DNA of 64,000 nt from NCBI GenBank assembly GCA_036877525.1, contig JAZGTH010000103.1, forward strand, positions 1,212,501-1,276,500, read 5' to 3'. A program made the translations under genes and the position numbers. This document shows, in pieces, positions 1-13,304 of the stretch. The notes beneath the pieces were generated by a model. That model saw nothing but the letters and a program-made list of their open reading frames with translations, had not been told where the DNA came from and ran no database searches. Source of the stretch: Chromobotia macracanthus. Its lineage: Eukaryota > Chordata > Actinopteri > Cypriniformes > Botiidae. Numbering within the stretch: the first letter of the stretch is position 1; each line of letters opens with the position of its first letter.

Positions 1-865
1 CAGCTCCTGATCTCTCTGCTGTGCTGTCTTTCTCTGAAGTGTGTGTGGGGAGGGGCTTCTCGCAGAACAATCACAGTCTGTGATTATTGAATCACAATGT
101 TTGTTTTCATGATCACTGTTTCTGTTTGCTTTGAGAGTCATTATCTGTCCGTATGTGTTATTGAGTCACGGCAGTGGCTGTGTGTTCATGTTTAGGGTCT
201 CTCTCTGCTGCTGGTTACTGTGTTTTGCTGAACTGATCAATGGTAGGATGCGTGACTAGTTATCATCTGACAGAGTTTTGCACAGCTTAGGTGACTCCAG
301 TACTAATCAATGTTAAAGCTGTAACTTTGGCCTCTCTTTTGTCCTCTGTGATGATAAATGGTGTTTAGTTTCAGATATAATGATTTATTACTACGTCTAA
401 AACATATTGGGTTTTCGGTTCTAGTCCCAGCTGATACCTGCCCTGATTGAAATGTGATTTTAAAAATATGATAAGGATGTTTAAGAAAAGTGATTAAGAT
501 TCAGAAGTGTCTGTGTGTTTGTGGGGTAGTATTTGTAGTAAGCAGTTTGGGGACAGTTTTGTTTCAGAAGCTTGAAGTTGTAGATTAGTAACTGAATAAA
601 TTTGACTGTGCGCTTTCAGACAGGTTATTGTCTAGATGATTGTTTTTACTCCGCTTAATTGTTTTACTCCGCTTGCTCTTTAAAGAAAAAGATCACTAAG
701 CCCTGAGGTTTTACACTGTAGGGACAGTAAGTGGAAATCTGTTGTTCCTCTTCACACATGAGCTGCTAGAGTCACTGTCTGTGTGTCTCATTCTTCACCT
801 GTCTGAATACTGCAGAAAGCTCTCGTGTGAGACTGACCCTCGTCTTCCTGTCTCCTCCTCCACAG
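1..865. other. Probable cbx1 intron / upstream sequence, no recognisable exon
   Basis: This stretch precedes the first recognisable cbx1 exon, whose acceptor is the ctcctccacag ending at 865. That exon begins in phase 1, so an upstream coding exon carrying the start codon must exist. I looked for an ATG followed by a usable donor in phase and found none that is convincing, so the start exon is probably left of the window. The sequence is otherwise AT-rich intron-like DNA without a clear repeat. Confidence 0.5.
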
Positions 866-2990
<2,125 letters not shown>

Positions 2991-3811
2991 CCCTGTGAGG
3001 GAGGGACAGATGGGGGGTGGGGTGAGATTTGAGGGGTATTTGAGACACGGGCGATGCTGAAGCCCGGTGGCTCTTTCACTCTTATGCTATTAAACCTGGA
3101 CTCATTTGTTGGAAGCAGCACCAGATGCAGATGACCATTAAAAACAGGAATACTGTATTTCTTTAGTTCTAGTTCTGTTGGATTATGGGAAATGGAGGTG
3201 TATGCTATGGTGAACGGCTGATTAGGTATAAACTTAACGCAGTGAATTTTATATAAACACACACATACTTTCTGTATATTACTAACAAGGTCACTTTTCA
3301 AGCTTTTTCTTTTTATGTACATACTTTTGTCAGTCCAAACTTGTTAAGTCACCTTAATAGTGAGCAAACTGCCAAGTGGCAGTCTTGCTGTTTTAGCAGT
3401 ATTTCAGAATTTATATATGTAGTATATATACAGTGTTCTCAAGGTCGTATCTATTTATTCATTCACTGTTTCGCCAGATATATCATGCAGGTAATAATAT
3501 ATAAATGCAGAAATTACAGTGAGCCTCTTTGTTTTTGGCTTGGGTGTAATTTCCATCCAGCATATTAAACTACATTTCCCATAATCCCACACAAACACAT
3601 ATTTTGACTTCATTATTGTATTTTAGCTGTTGCATTTGAAGAGAAGACGTGTTCTTTAGAATCCAGCTTCACTGACTGACACGTTTCAAGTTTTAATATG
3701 TTGATTACATGTGCTTGATCTGGTTCATTTATGTATAAGGTGGAAAGTTGCCTGGTATGCTGTTTTCATCAAGTTGTAAAGACACACGAGAACGTACAGC
3801 GCAGCTTTTTA

Positions 3812-3817
3812 AATAAA
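3812..3817 (+). terminator. cbx1: Candidate cbx1 polyadenylation signal AATAAA
   Basis: A canonical AATAAA lies about 820 bp past the cbx1 stop codon. It would define a 3' UTR of roughly 850 bp. An ATTAAA near 3136 and another near 4147 are alternatives. The convergent nfe2l1 signal is less than 500 bp away. Confidence 0.55.
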
Positions 3818-4290
3818 CACTTGTAAAATGTCTGAGCATTTCATAGATCAGATCTCTTAGTGGAGTAAACAAGGTACTCATCTTTAAAACCACATTTGCA
3901 CCAGCAGAAATATGTAGGTATTGACAGAATACCAGGATTTGAACAGCGTTTCGTTCACATTTTCACAGTATTTGCTATAGTGACGTTCTCTCCGGCTGTG
4001 TACCTACATGTCATGCTAGTTGTATTTCTAATCAGTAATGTGACTCTGTTTTCATGATTCTGTAATTGTCTGTCTTTTCTCTTTTATGTGTACTGTTTAA
4101 CGCATGTTACTTTCTTTTTCGTTTTTTTTCCAGGGGAAATGTTTATTTCATTAAAAAACTTTTTTATTAGTTCTGTTTTAACCTGTGGTTTTTGCACAAA
4201 ACGTGTTCATTTCATGTTTTTAGATCAAGTTTGGGTTTTGGACAATAGATAAAACAATGTATTAAAAAAACGAAGGACAATAAATAGGTT

Positions 4291-4296
4291 TTTATT
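4291..4296 (-). terminator. nfe2l1: Candidate nfe2l1 polyadenylation signal (AATAAA on minus strand)
   Basis: Plus-strand TTTATT reads AATAAA on the minus strand, about 1 kb past the nfe2l1 stop codon at 5303. This predicts a 3' UTR of about 1 kb and puts the ends of the two convergent genes within about 470 bp. Confidence 0.5.
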
Positions 4297-4657
4297 AAAA
4301 CAAAACAAAAACAATCGCAGCTTGTTCACAAAACAAGTTCACTGCAAAATATTACAAACAATTCAATAGAAAACATTACATGTACATTATTTACAAAGTG
4401 TTTGAGAATATCAGCGAAATCAGAATTGTTTGATGAATGAAGGTTAATGATTACAACAATGTAATCACTAATAAACCAATAAATTACATGCTGTCGGATT
4501 GAGTCAAAAGTCCTTAAAATTCAGAACCTTGTTATTCAAAAAATCAAGAGAACAATCCTACCCAATTCACACAGTATGAAGGTGCCTAAATTAGGTGTCA
4601 AAAACAAAACGATTTTATTAGAGGACAATAAATTAAATTTACTGGATGGGAACTGAT

Positions 4658-4865
4658 TTTAAAGCCACAATCTGTAACTTTTTGCATCTCTTGTGCCCTT
4701 TCTGTTTGAAACATAAAATTGAAGGTTACTTTACAGACTTTCCTTTACATGTTAAAATCAAATGAAGCCACAATGACATTTGTTGGGAAATTAGACCTGA
4801 CAGCTCAAATTATAAATCATAAGTTTACCATTGTGAATCAGGGTAAGGTAAGGAGACTTAAATAC
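4658..4865 (-). repeat. MITE fragment, 'ttaaagctgcaatctg' family, in nfe2l1 3' UTR
   Basis: Sequence starting ttttaaagccacaatctgta and running through the stretch with aagtttaccattgtgaatcagggtaa is a diverged, inverted copy of the element at 11744-12000. Shared inner motifs include tgaagccacaatgacatttg against the reverse of the tttggcttcattgta block. The right boundary is uncertain. Confidence 0.55.
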
Positions 4866-5302
4866 ATTTTAAATACTGATGCATTGTACTTTGTCAATAA
4901 CTGATTTTTGTTCATTTTTAACCCAACAGAGTTCAGTATAGGAGCTTTAAGGCAGGACATCAGAGTTTTGAGTTATTTAACTTGAATAACTGAGCATTAG
5001 TGTTTGGCATGTTTTAATTCTTGGATCCAAGGAAGTCCGGAGAACTCTTCCATGCATCATTTTACCATGTGCATCTCTAGCAAGTTGTGTCAGTCTGTAT
5101 TATGTGCTAACACCATCAGTACAGTAGATCTTCAGGGATAATCCCTTGGGTATAAAAATACCCTCCTTGGTGCAAATTCCCAGCTGTGGAAAAACAAACA
5201 GGTAAACTCGACAGCTGAGAGCAAATTCCCTGAGCTAGTTTCCATTGGATCGTTTAACATTGTCTCACAGGACTAATGAACATTAGCTCCACCGTAGACC
5301 CT

Positions 5303-8300
5303 TCACTTCTTGTCTTTTCTCCTCTTGTTAAGTTTGCGTCTGGAGTCTGTTCTGAGTGCAGTCGAGCTTCTTCTTTCTTCCTGCATGGTGACGTTGTAGT
5401 CGGAGCAGAATGATCCCTGTTCTTCCCTCAGCCTCCCGCACAACTGTTGGTACAAGCTGCTGAGACGCTGCTTCATTTCCATGACTGAGCGACTTACCTC
5501 AGAGTTTTCTCTGAGCAGTCTGGCTCGATGGCGTCGCAGGCCGTCCACGCTTCGTTGCAACCCCATCAAGACGTCTAGTTTCCTACGTCTGCAGTTCTGA
5601 GCAGCCATTTTGTTTTTCCCCCTGCGGCGTATGTCTCGGATTAGCGTGAGCTGGGCCTCGTTAAGACGATATTTTGCTAGTAGCTGGTTGAACTCGTCAA
5701 CAGGTGAGTTTACAATAATCGCAATAGGAAACGGGATATTCATCAAGCGTGCGCGTTTCTCATCCCGGCCGGACAGCTGCTCCAGCTGCTTCTCCTTCAG
5801 CGGTTCATCTAAAGAGTGTGTTGGAGATTTCTTCTGAGTGCAGGTTCGAGGCTGGTTGTAGGTATGATCATGTCCAATGTTCTCAAGCCAAGGAAGATGA
5901 TGAAACTGCCTGGCTTCCAAAAAACTTGTGTGACACATTTTGGTTTCTTCTGGCATATGGCCACCAATCGCTCCTTCTTCTTCCTCTTCCTTGATGCGGA
6001 TGAACGCCACAGCCCCTTCCTCAGGGATCAGGTTAGAAGATGGACTGGAAGGTGTTGAGGAACATGAAGATGATGAGGAACTAGAAGATCCAGATCCACT
6101 CGGGGAAGCAGGACTTTGGCTGTAGTTCAGGGATAATCCAGAGTCAGAATCTACTCGGGTTCGCTCCCCAAACTGAGGAAACTGATCTTGGCTGAATTCC
6201 TCCAGAGCCAAATCCATTAAACCGATCTCATCAAACATAGCTTCATCCAACAGAGGATCTAAATGGCTTGACAGGTTGTGTTGGTCAAACAATGTACCTG
6301 GTAGGTAGTTACTGCCAGCTGAACTATTTATACCAGGGGTTAGAAGAATATCTATGATGTCAGAGTTTTCAAAAGAGCTGTTTACATTAGAAACCGTCTC
6401 CAGGCTGGTATTTTGGTTGTTTAGGCAACAGGTGTTTTCCATACCGTTTGTGTTAGGGCCGACAGTGGATGCTGGCAGAGTTGCTTGGTGAAGGCTAACA
6501 TCCTGGTGAATAAAGTTTTCCATGGATCCAGTATTCCTGTCTGATTCACTGATATTGTGGCGAGAATTGTCTGTTGTTCCAGCTGTATCCATTTCCTGTA
6601 AAGATTACAAATAAAGTAACTGAATAAGTTTTCAGACTGCCAGAACAATAAACCATATGGCCGATGCATTCATGAAGCATGAAAGAAGATGGTTGCCATT
6701 GGTTACCTGCGACTCCATGACGGCCAAAACATCTTGCCATTGTTGCTCCAGGTTGAACGTGGAATCCAGTTCAGATAACAGTGGCCTCTGGAACTGGAAT
6801 CCATGTTCTTCTGCATTCTGTCCATCAGAACCTGTCGACTGAACGAGTCAAAACATTAGACAAATCTAGCACACACTGGAACAGGTTAAAATGCTGGTTC
6901 GGTATTAATTTTACCTCTGGATCATCTCCTAAGGAGAAGTTATCATGGATGAGACGCAAGCACTCTTCAACGGAGAGAGAAGTGTCCTCCCTCAAACCTA
7001 AAAACTGAGAGAAAACCAACAGGGTTTAATAAAACTCTTATCACTGTTATCTGTCATGGTCAGATTAAACCACACATGCTGTTCTGCTCTGTAATGTGGA
7101 AAACCTTTAACGTCAAGTAAACAAACAGCGTTTAGCTAAACAACCTTTGTTAGTTAATACATTTAGTGCTAAAATCTGTTTTATACACCTTCATTTACGC
7201 ATCACAATAATTGTTGAGTGTATCCGGAGTCAAATAAATTCCACACAAACACAAATTCAATACTCAATATGCATATTTTTATGCAAATATACTCTGCAGG
7301 ACACTGTTTCCTGCAAATATGATATCATAAATTATACTCATATCATGCTCATATCACAACTTATTTAACTAAGTATTTGAGAAATTGTAAAGTAGCTGTT
7401 GCAGCGGAGTTTAAGTCTGGATCTAAATATCTTTTATTGGTGCCCTGTTGTAGATGTTCACTTGCTGCATCATACCTGCACATTCTCTTCAAACATCTGG
7501 TTGTGAAATGGGTTTGTATTTCTCCAGCTGTCCACCATCATCTCATCTTCCTCCTCATTAAAGAGCTGGAGAGGTTGGCCTCTTACGTTCTCCAGCTGCT
7601 CCTGCTGGAAGTTCTGCTGAGGTTCCTGTTCCCACAGGAGAGACACACCTGCATCTTCATCCTGCAAATAAACAATCAGAATCATCACTACAGTCTCACA
7701 CTCCAAAATAAGTACAAAAAACATTCCATCACCAGTTTATTACGCTTTAAATTTTAAAGAATGTTTTTAGTATAAGCTGTAGTAACATCTTGTTTGCCTA
7801 TGTTTCCAGTAATAACAATTACTTTAAAGTTTTTCAAAAGATGTGTTCACAACATGTTCAAACATAGTTTTTGATGTTGTAGTAACGCTTGGTTAGAATC
7901 ACTTAACTAAACTTTTACATTTTTTAAAAATTTTTCAAAAACTTAAGAATAACATCTATATATATATATATAATATTAAAAAAAATGCTCTACCAACATT
8001 ACTGCAAGAACAGTTTTTGATAACTTTGAGAGAACTTTTAGAGAATGTTCTGAGAATGTTCCCTGTTAGCTGGAAATTTAGTTCCCTGTTAGCTGCTCTA
8101 TTTTTTGTTAATGTAACTTCTATATGAACCCAAACATATTAAGAAACTCATTGACCGCAGACAGCTTTTGGATAAACACACTTAACATTTCTGTTCTAAA
8201 GAGGGATTAGTGAAAGCGACTGGTCTCTGTGTCATTTGTTTCGGAAGTCCCCTTAAACTCCAGAGACTGCTGTGATCCAAGTGGCAGCTAATGTGTTTTG

Positions 8301-11300
8301 TTTAGTAGTGGGAATTACGACCCAAGCCTTCCTGGTTATGGTTAGGATTAGGTCTTCACACACTGTCTGTTCAGTAGCAGACACATTCAATAGCCGGTAA
8401 ACAGCGTTGCGAAAGTGTGCATGACTCCTCAAATGACAAAACAAGCCAGACTGCTGCTGGAGATGCCAAACTTCAAACATACACGCTTAAACATATCTGT
8501 ACTCAGACTTCTAGTGTGGGGTCACAACAAGCCTGTCCAGTCAAGACCAGATGACCGTGTTAGAAATCTTTGTCAGTGGTTTTTGCACCTCTCATATACA
8601 GCTAACAATCTGAGGTTGAAAGAACATTTTTGTAATGTTTCCATTATGTAACAAAAACATTAAAAAGTTCTAATAACATTCATTGGTTATATGAACTTTA
8701 TCTTTTTAATTCTCTTTTTAAAATGTTTCATTAACAACTTAAGAATAACATCTGTTATATATATATATATATATATGATATATAAAAACATTCTACTAAC
8801 ATTACTGCAAGAACTTTTAGAGAATGTTAACCAACGTTTTGAGAATGTTTTCTGTTAGCTGGGTGGCTTCTCTTAAACTCACAGGTGCTGAGCTAACTTG
8901 TACAGCAGTCACCAAATATAAATTATATCTGTAAAAATCATGTAACTAAGATCCTGCCACCAAATGTGTCTTTATGTCTCACATTATTATATTTTCATGC
9001 TTCAGTTAAACAGTCTGATCAGGTAACATCACAGGCAGTCTGTAAGTAAATGTGTCACATGGGCCAAAACTGCAGCATGTTGAACATACCAGAGTAAGAA
9101 ACAAGTCAGCCGTTGGTTCAGAAATAGCCAGATGGATCATGTGCATGGAAACATGTCAAATCTGATCTGGTCTGTACATGTGGAAACTTGAAAAACACAC
9201 AGCAACTGTTGCTAAGTGCAGGATCCTTACTCAAGAAGAGAAGTCAATAGCTTCAGACTGTGTATAAACCCATAGATGTGTGTGTTCTTGTTTATCTACC
9301 ATTGTGGGGACCAAAAACCCCACAACAATGGTAAAAGTCACACATACACCTACATTGTTGGAAACTGATTATTAAACACATTAAATGGTGCTTTTTGAAA
9401 ATGTAAAAATGCAAAAACGGTTTCTGTGAGGATTAGATTCAGGGGTAGGGTGAGGGGACAGAATATGCAGTTTGTTCAGTATAAAAGTCATTATGTCTAT
9501 GACAAGTACCGAGCAAAGCATAGAAAGGTGAGTGTGAAACTTAAAAAGCGCCACTTAAAAAACAGAAAGTGAAAAGCTCATTTTACAAATTTCCCCAGCT
9601 TTACCACTGAGTTCATACATGGCCTCAGAAAGCCCTCAGTCTGCTGTGGGTCCATGTGATCAACCACCTCATCAGTTCCTGCATATAGTTTCACTTTTTT
9701 ATGTTTAGATAAACTGAAAAGGCTTGACATCTGATAGCATAAGCAAACAGCTACTGTTATATCACTGTTGAGTCTGCTGTTGGTTTTATTCTTTACTATT
9801 CTGACAAATCAGTTTAATATAGTAAGCCAGTCTAGATGTTCAATGTTTTTATTAACTTATTAGCATCTTGGATTTGGGGGGTGTTACTTGTGGTTATTTG
9901 CTGTTATTGTCCTGCTCATTTAGAGCTTAACAAATCTCCCTACAACTTTTTACAATATATAAACTATAGAACACAGAGCAGCCCCATTACCCAGAACCCT
10001 CTGGGTTTCATGAACCTCTCACAGTCAGTAGAGCACAACAAACATCATGCAACAGTTAAATAACAAGCGAAGGGGAAACCCAGCCAGGCATTCTGTCCTA
10101 GAGTCCTATCAGATGTCTGAGGTTGCTTAACGCTCCGCTGTACAGTTCCTCGGGGCAAAAATAGGGACACACTTCTGTCCAGCTCAAAAACAAATCAGCC
10201 AGCACAAGACATTTCTGATGTGGTGCCAGTGTTGTTTGGGTGCATTTATAGGCCTGGAATTAGCATGTGAAGTGTGCTTAATATGGTTTAGTTATTTATG
10301 TTTGTGCACTATTTTGATTAACTTAAAAATAAACATTCTGTATAGTCATCACCCAGAGTGTGATTTCTTTCCATTTGTACTAACCCAGAGGTGTCTAAAC
10401 TCAGTCCTGAAGGGCCAGCATCCTGCAGAGTTTAGCTCCAGTCCTAATCAAACACACCTGAAGCACCTAATCAAGGTCTTACTAGGCAGACTAGAAACTT
10501 CCAGACAGCTGTGTTGAGGCAAGCATTGCAGGACAAGCATTTGCAAGCTTTTGTGTCTGCAGGACACTGGCCCTCCAGGATCAAGTCTGGACACCTCTAT
10601 ACTGACTATATCCAGAAACCTATCCCTGTAATTTCAGCTGATAAAATATCAGCTCATAACCTGAAGATTCAAAGGCAAAAGACTTCCTTCATTTCTAAGT
10701 GTGGAACTCAGCTTAAAAAAAGTCAGGTGTAATGTTTGATCTTTCTTACTGAATAACTGTTACACCTACAGAATGTGCTTTAAACATGCTTGAACAGGAG
10801 AGAAATAAAATCCACAGAAACTTATAATAGTTTACAAAAGTGAAGAACATGTTAGATGGTTGTGCTGCACGTTAATAGCACAACTGTGAAACTTCACTTC
10901 AAAAAGCTGTTAAAACAAGCATATGGCAGTCAAACACACTGGCATGGAGGGTGTTGGTAGCAACAACTTCTCGTCCCAAATATTTACTTCAGCTATTATG
11001 TAAGAAACCGCAAATACAGGTTTAGCAGAAGAAGTGATTTTTCATCTCACCTCTTTAAAGAGCTCATCCTGGTCTAGATGATTCAGGACTCTTGACGCAT
11101 GTCCAACAGCTCCATTATCATCAACCATGTCATATCCCAGTTCTCCTCCACTTCCCAACCTCATGCTCAGTTCTGATGGGTCCTCCACATCTTCTAGTCC
11201 ACCATCCTCGAGGAAACCCATCTGAGATGGAAGGGACACTCCATTCTCAGGTTCCTGGTGGACCAGCCAGGCTTCAAACTCTGTTGCTGGAACCTGCAGA

Positions 11301-11575
11301 TGATCTAGAGAGCGAACCCAACTCATCAGCCTGCGGGCTGAGAAGAACCCAAGATCTCCATCCAGATCCATGCTTTTTGGGTGGAGGTTATATCCATCCA
11401 GCATGTTTTGAAGATTGCGGAACTGAGTCTGAGTTACAGTTGAACTTGGGCCCAGTAGGATTCTGCCAAGAGGCGGCAGGTAAGGATCCACGTCCACGCG
11501 CATCCCAGCCAGACTGAGAAGAATAGCCACCTGGATCAGCCCCTCTGTGAAGTACTTCTTCAGGTCCAGCATCAT
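5303..11575 (-). CDS. nfe2l1: Nuclear factor erythroid 2-like 1 (Nrf1/TCF11), CNC-bZIP transcription factor, five coding exons
   Basis: Nrf1 is made as an ER-membrane precursor, then retrotranslocated, deglycosylated and cleaved so that it enters the nucleus. There, with small Maf partners, it activates proteasome and stress genes at antioxidant response elements. Coding exons on the minus strand: 11575-11051, 7661-7476, 7004-6915, 6838-6707 and 6595-5303, all in phase 0, giving 741 aa (human isoforms 742-772). Residues about 1-30 hold the hydrophobic NHB1 membrane anchor (LIQVAILLSLAG). EAWLVHQEPE near 101-110 matches the protease cleavage site, with W103-L104. The last exon carries many N-x-S/T sites, an acidic segment (LDEAMFDEIGLMDLALEE), the DSGLS phosphodegron, a poly-Ser tract, the CNC region, basic region KNKMAAQNCRRRKLD and a leucine zipper. 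Two ATGs are adjacent; starting at the first puts W at residue 103. NFE2 and NFE2L3 are less likely because of the cbx1/copz2 neighbours and the anchor. The a or b paralogue is undecided. Confidence 0.93.
7800..8095. mobile_element. AACGTT-rich MITE, copy 1 (nfe2l1 intron)
   Basis: The sequence carries the family landmarks: aacttaagaataacat followed by (ta)n, then attactgcaagaac, tttgagagaacttttagagaatg and an end in ttccctgttagctgg at 8073. The terminal block gttccctgttagctg is repeated just beyond it (8081-8095), as if the end had been duplicated. The left end is eroded. Confidence 0.75.
8599..8863. mobile_element. AACGTT-rich MITE, copy 2 (nfe2l1 intron)
   Basis: Starts cagctaacaatctgaggttg and ends tctgttagctggg, with the internal (ta)n and tactgcaagaac blocks. 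It lies in the same orientation as copy 1 and about 500 bp away, in the same intron. Confidence 0.8.
9276..9512 (+). repeat. Interspersed 'ttgtggggacc' repeat, copy 1
   Basis: Starts at a tgtgtgttcttgtttatc stretch and contains attgtggggaccaaaaacccc, then ggtttctgtgaggattaga and ggggacagaatatgcag. The block order gt-run, ggggac, aatgcaaaaa, ttctgt-aggttag is shared with copies near 32.4, 44.2, 48.2, 55.0 and 63.1 kb. No ORF is present. The class is unknown to me. Confidence 0.6.
10386..10599. mobile_element. hAT-type MITE with CAGAGGTGTC ends and 8-bp flanking duplication
   Basis: The element starts CAGAGGTGTC and ends GACACCTCTA, with subterminal complementary blocks (gggccagcatcctgcag against gcaggacactggccc). 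Flanks are tactaacc and tactgact, an imperfect 8-bp target duplication (6 of 8). Terminal CAGAGGTGTC with 8-bp duplications is typical of hAT non-autonomous elements of fish. It sits in the first coding intron of nfe2l1. Confidence 0.8.
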
Positions 11576-11689
11576 CCAAACCAGCGCAAGGGACAAAGCC
11601 CCGTCCCAGTGCAGTGTGTGAGTTTAAAACTCCCAAAAGAAGTAAAAGTTACACCCAGTTTTTTACTTCATAGGAAAAAGGATTGTGTC
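11576..11689 (-). other. nfe2l1: nfe2l1 5' UTR part of the first coding exon
   Basis: On the minus strand a strong pyrimidine tract (cctctcttcctctcggttttccag) ends at 11690, so this exon probably begins at 11689. It carries about 114 bp of leader before the ATG ATG pair at 11575. An in-frame TTG lies upstream of the ATGs, but ATG is the natural start. Confidence 0.6.
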
Positions 11690-11743
11690 CTGGAAAACCG
11701 AGAGGAAGAGAGGAATCATACAGCGTTTGAATTAAGTGTGACG

Positions 11744-12000
11744 TTTAAAGCTGCAATCTGAAAATGAAAAAATGAACAAAAATCAGTTCTGAGCAAGTAC
11801 ATAACAGATCAGTGTCCAAAACTGTTTTCTTTTCTTTACCCTGATTCACATGGTAAGTTTATAATAATGATTTATAAATTGATTTCCCAGCAAATGTCAG
11901 TTTGGCTTCATTGTACTTCAACATACGTGATGTAAACTGCAACTTTATGTTTTAAACAGAGATGGCGCCAGAGAGGCGAAAGTTACATATTGCAGCTTTA
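11744..12000 (+). mobile_element. MITE with TTTAAAGCTGCAA inverted ends (nfe2l1 intron 1)
   Basis: Begins tttaaagctgcaatctg and ends gaaagttacatattgcagcttta, complementary ends of about 13-16 bp with mismatches, with no coding capacity. A second, eroded copy is in the nfe2l1 3' UTR near 4658. Confidence 0.75.
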
Positions 12001-12495
12001 TATAATGTACGATACAAATTACATTGACGACAGGAAACGTGAAAAGACAAATGTGAGTTCATTCAGGTGGGAGTGAGGTCGTGATATGAGAGAATAAGTC
12101 GTGTTATCTTCATAAGAGATTTACGCCCATCATAAACATCACGACAGGTCCGCTTGACCCACTTGTTATGCATTTCCTTCAAACAGGACAATCTGAGTCA
12201 CATCATGGCGCAATCCAAACATTTCCTGTGAAATAAATATGTCGACTGCATCATAAAACGAAATAAGCCAAAAAAAAGTTACGTAAAGCTGGCAAGCAGA
12301 AGTGAAAACCTACAGAAAGGGTTTAATATCCGCCATCAAAAGAAAGAAAAACATTACATAGTTACACTGCTGAAATACAGACACATTACTGAATAACTTC
12401 AGATTTAAATCAGCTCGCACAATTTCTAAACTATATCCAATATATTCACAATGTCCAGTTACGCATTTATTTCAAGTCAAACGCAATTTGTTTAC

Positions 12496-12562
12496 CTTGC
12501 ATACGAGAGAAAGTTCATGGAGGCACTAGAAGCTGCTTTCGGATGATGTGAATCACACAGAC
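12496..12562 (-). other. nfe2l1: Candidate non-coding exon 1 of nfe2l1
   Basis: On the minus strand GTATGCAAG is followed by gtaaac at 12495, a good donor. About 95 bp upstream of that donor is a TATAAATA box. The exon start (about 12560) is placed roughly 30 bp from the box and is inferred. Confidence 0.5.
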
Positions 12563-12589
12563 TTTACATGCACACTAACAGTGCGACTG

Positions 12590-12597
12590 TATTTATA
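12590..12597 (-). promoter_or_regulatory. nfe2l1: TATA box (TATAAATA) for nfe2l1
   Basis: Plus-strand tatttata reads TATAAATA on the minus strand. It sits just inside a sharply GC- and CpG-richer block (12600-12690) and about 95 bp upstream of the predicted exon 1 donor, which is the right geometry for a promoter firing leftward. Confidence 0.55.
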
Positions 12598-13304
12598 GTG
12601 AGCGGGGAAAGTGACGCTCTCCGCCCGAAGTGACGCGTCGACGCGCGTCGCGACTTTCGGTTTTCCTCGCGCTCGGCCCGTCGGCCGGTGAGGGTTTGTT
12701 TTGTTTGTTCATTTTCCCGACGAGCAGAAAGCTTTCCTCTCTTTATACCTTCATCACAGCTCTTATAACATGCGTATATGTTTAACTAACATTTTATCCC
12801 TGTTATTTTATTACTATTACGGCATGTACACGCGTAATAATACTGTATAATCTTAAACTCTTATAATCTGTAAAATGTGTACAGTTTATACTATTCTATA
12901 TTGTTCTCATATTGAAACAGGGTAAACTTTTGAAGTTCGTGCCATTTTGTCTGCATTATGAAATAATAAAGCGTATTTACAACAAGCTCACGGACGAGGT
13001 GACGTCACGTCGTGACGTTCTTCATGTGAGTGTGGGAGGAGCTTAATCATTCGCTCGCACTTTCAAGAGATAACAAGCAAAAATCATATAAATGCGTTAA
13101 AAAAAGTCTTTTGTATTTACTCTCTGCATCTGTTGCGTCAATTAGGTTACCAAATAAAGCATCTGAAAGCATCTGAATTGTGTTCACAGAGCATGAACGA
13201 ATGAACGACGTGTTTGAGCCAACATGGCGGCCGTGCGGCTGCAGTTGCAGATCCGCCCCGTGAGTCAGAGGCCGTCATGACTGTCCACGTCAACACGAGC
13301 TAAC
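12598..13304. promoter_or_regulatory. Shared head-to-head promoter region between nfe2l1 and copz2
   Basis: About 700 bp separates the nfe2l1 TATA box from the copz2 start codon. It contains a CpG-rich block near 12600-12690 (acgcgtcgacgcgcgtcgcg), a palindromic CRE TGACGTCA at 13000-13007 with a further tgacg nearby, and an AP-1-type TGAGTCA at 13261-13267. An ATG at 13224 heads a 19-codon frame ending at the TGA near 13278 and could act as an upstream ORF if transcribed. A divergent promoter is inferred from the arrangement. Confidence 0.6.
13000..13007. promoter_or_regulatory. Full CRE palindrome TGACGTCA
   Basis: A perfect CREB/ATF consensus lies inside gaggtgacgtcacgtcgtgacgttc, followed by a second TGACG half-site on the same strand. 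It sits about 300 bp upstream of the copz2 ATG and 400 bp from the nfe2l1 TATA box, so it could serve both genes. Confidence 0.55.

Noticed and set aside
742..863. ATG at 742 as the cbx1 start
   Set aside because: It would translate the intron before the ctcctccacag acceptor at 855-865; the resulting N-terminus has no HP1 resemblance.
11092..11517. 141-codon plus-strand ORF over the nfe2l1 exon
   Set aside because: It is the antisense shadow of the first coding exon of nfe2l1, which has clear family resemblance on the minus strand.
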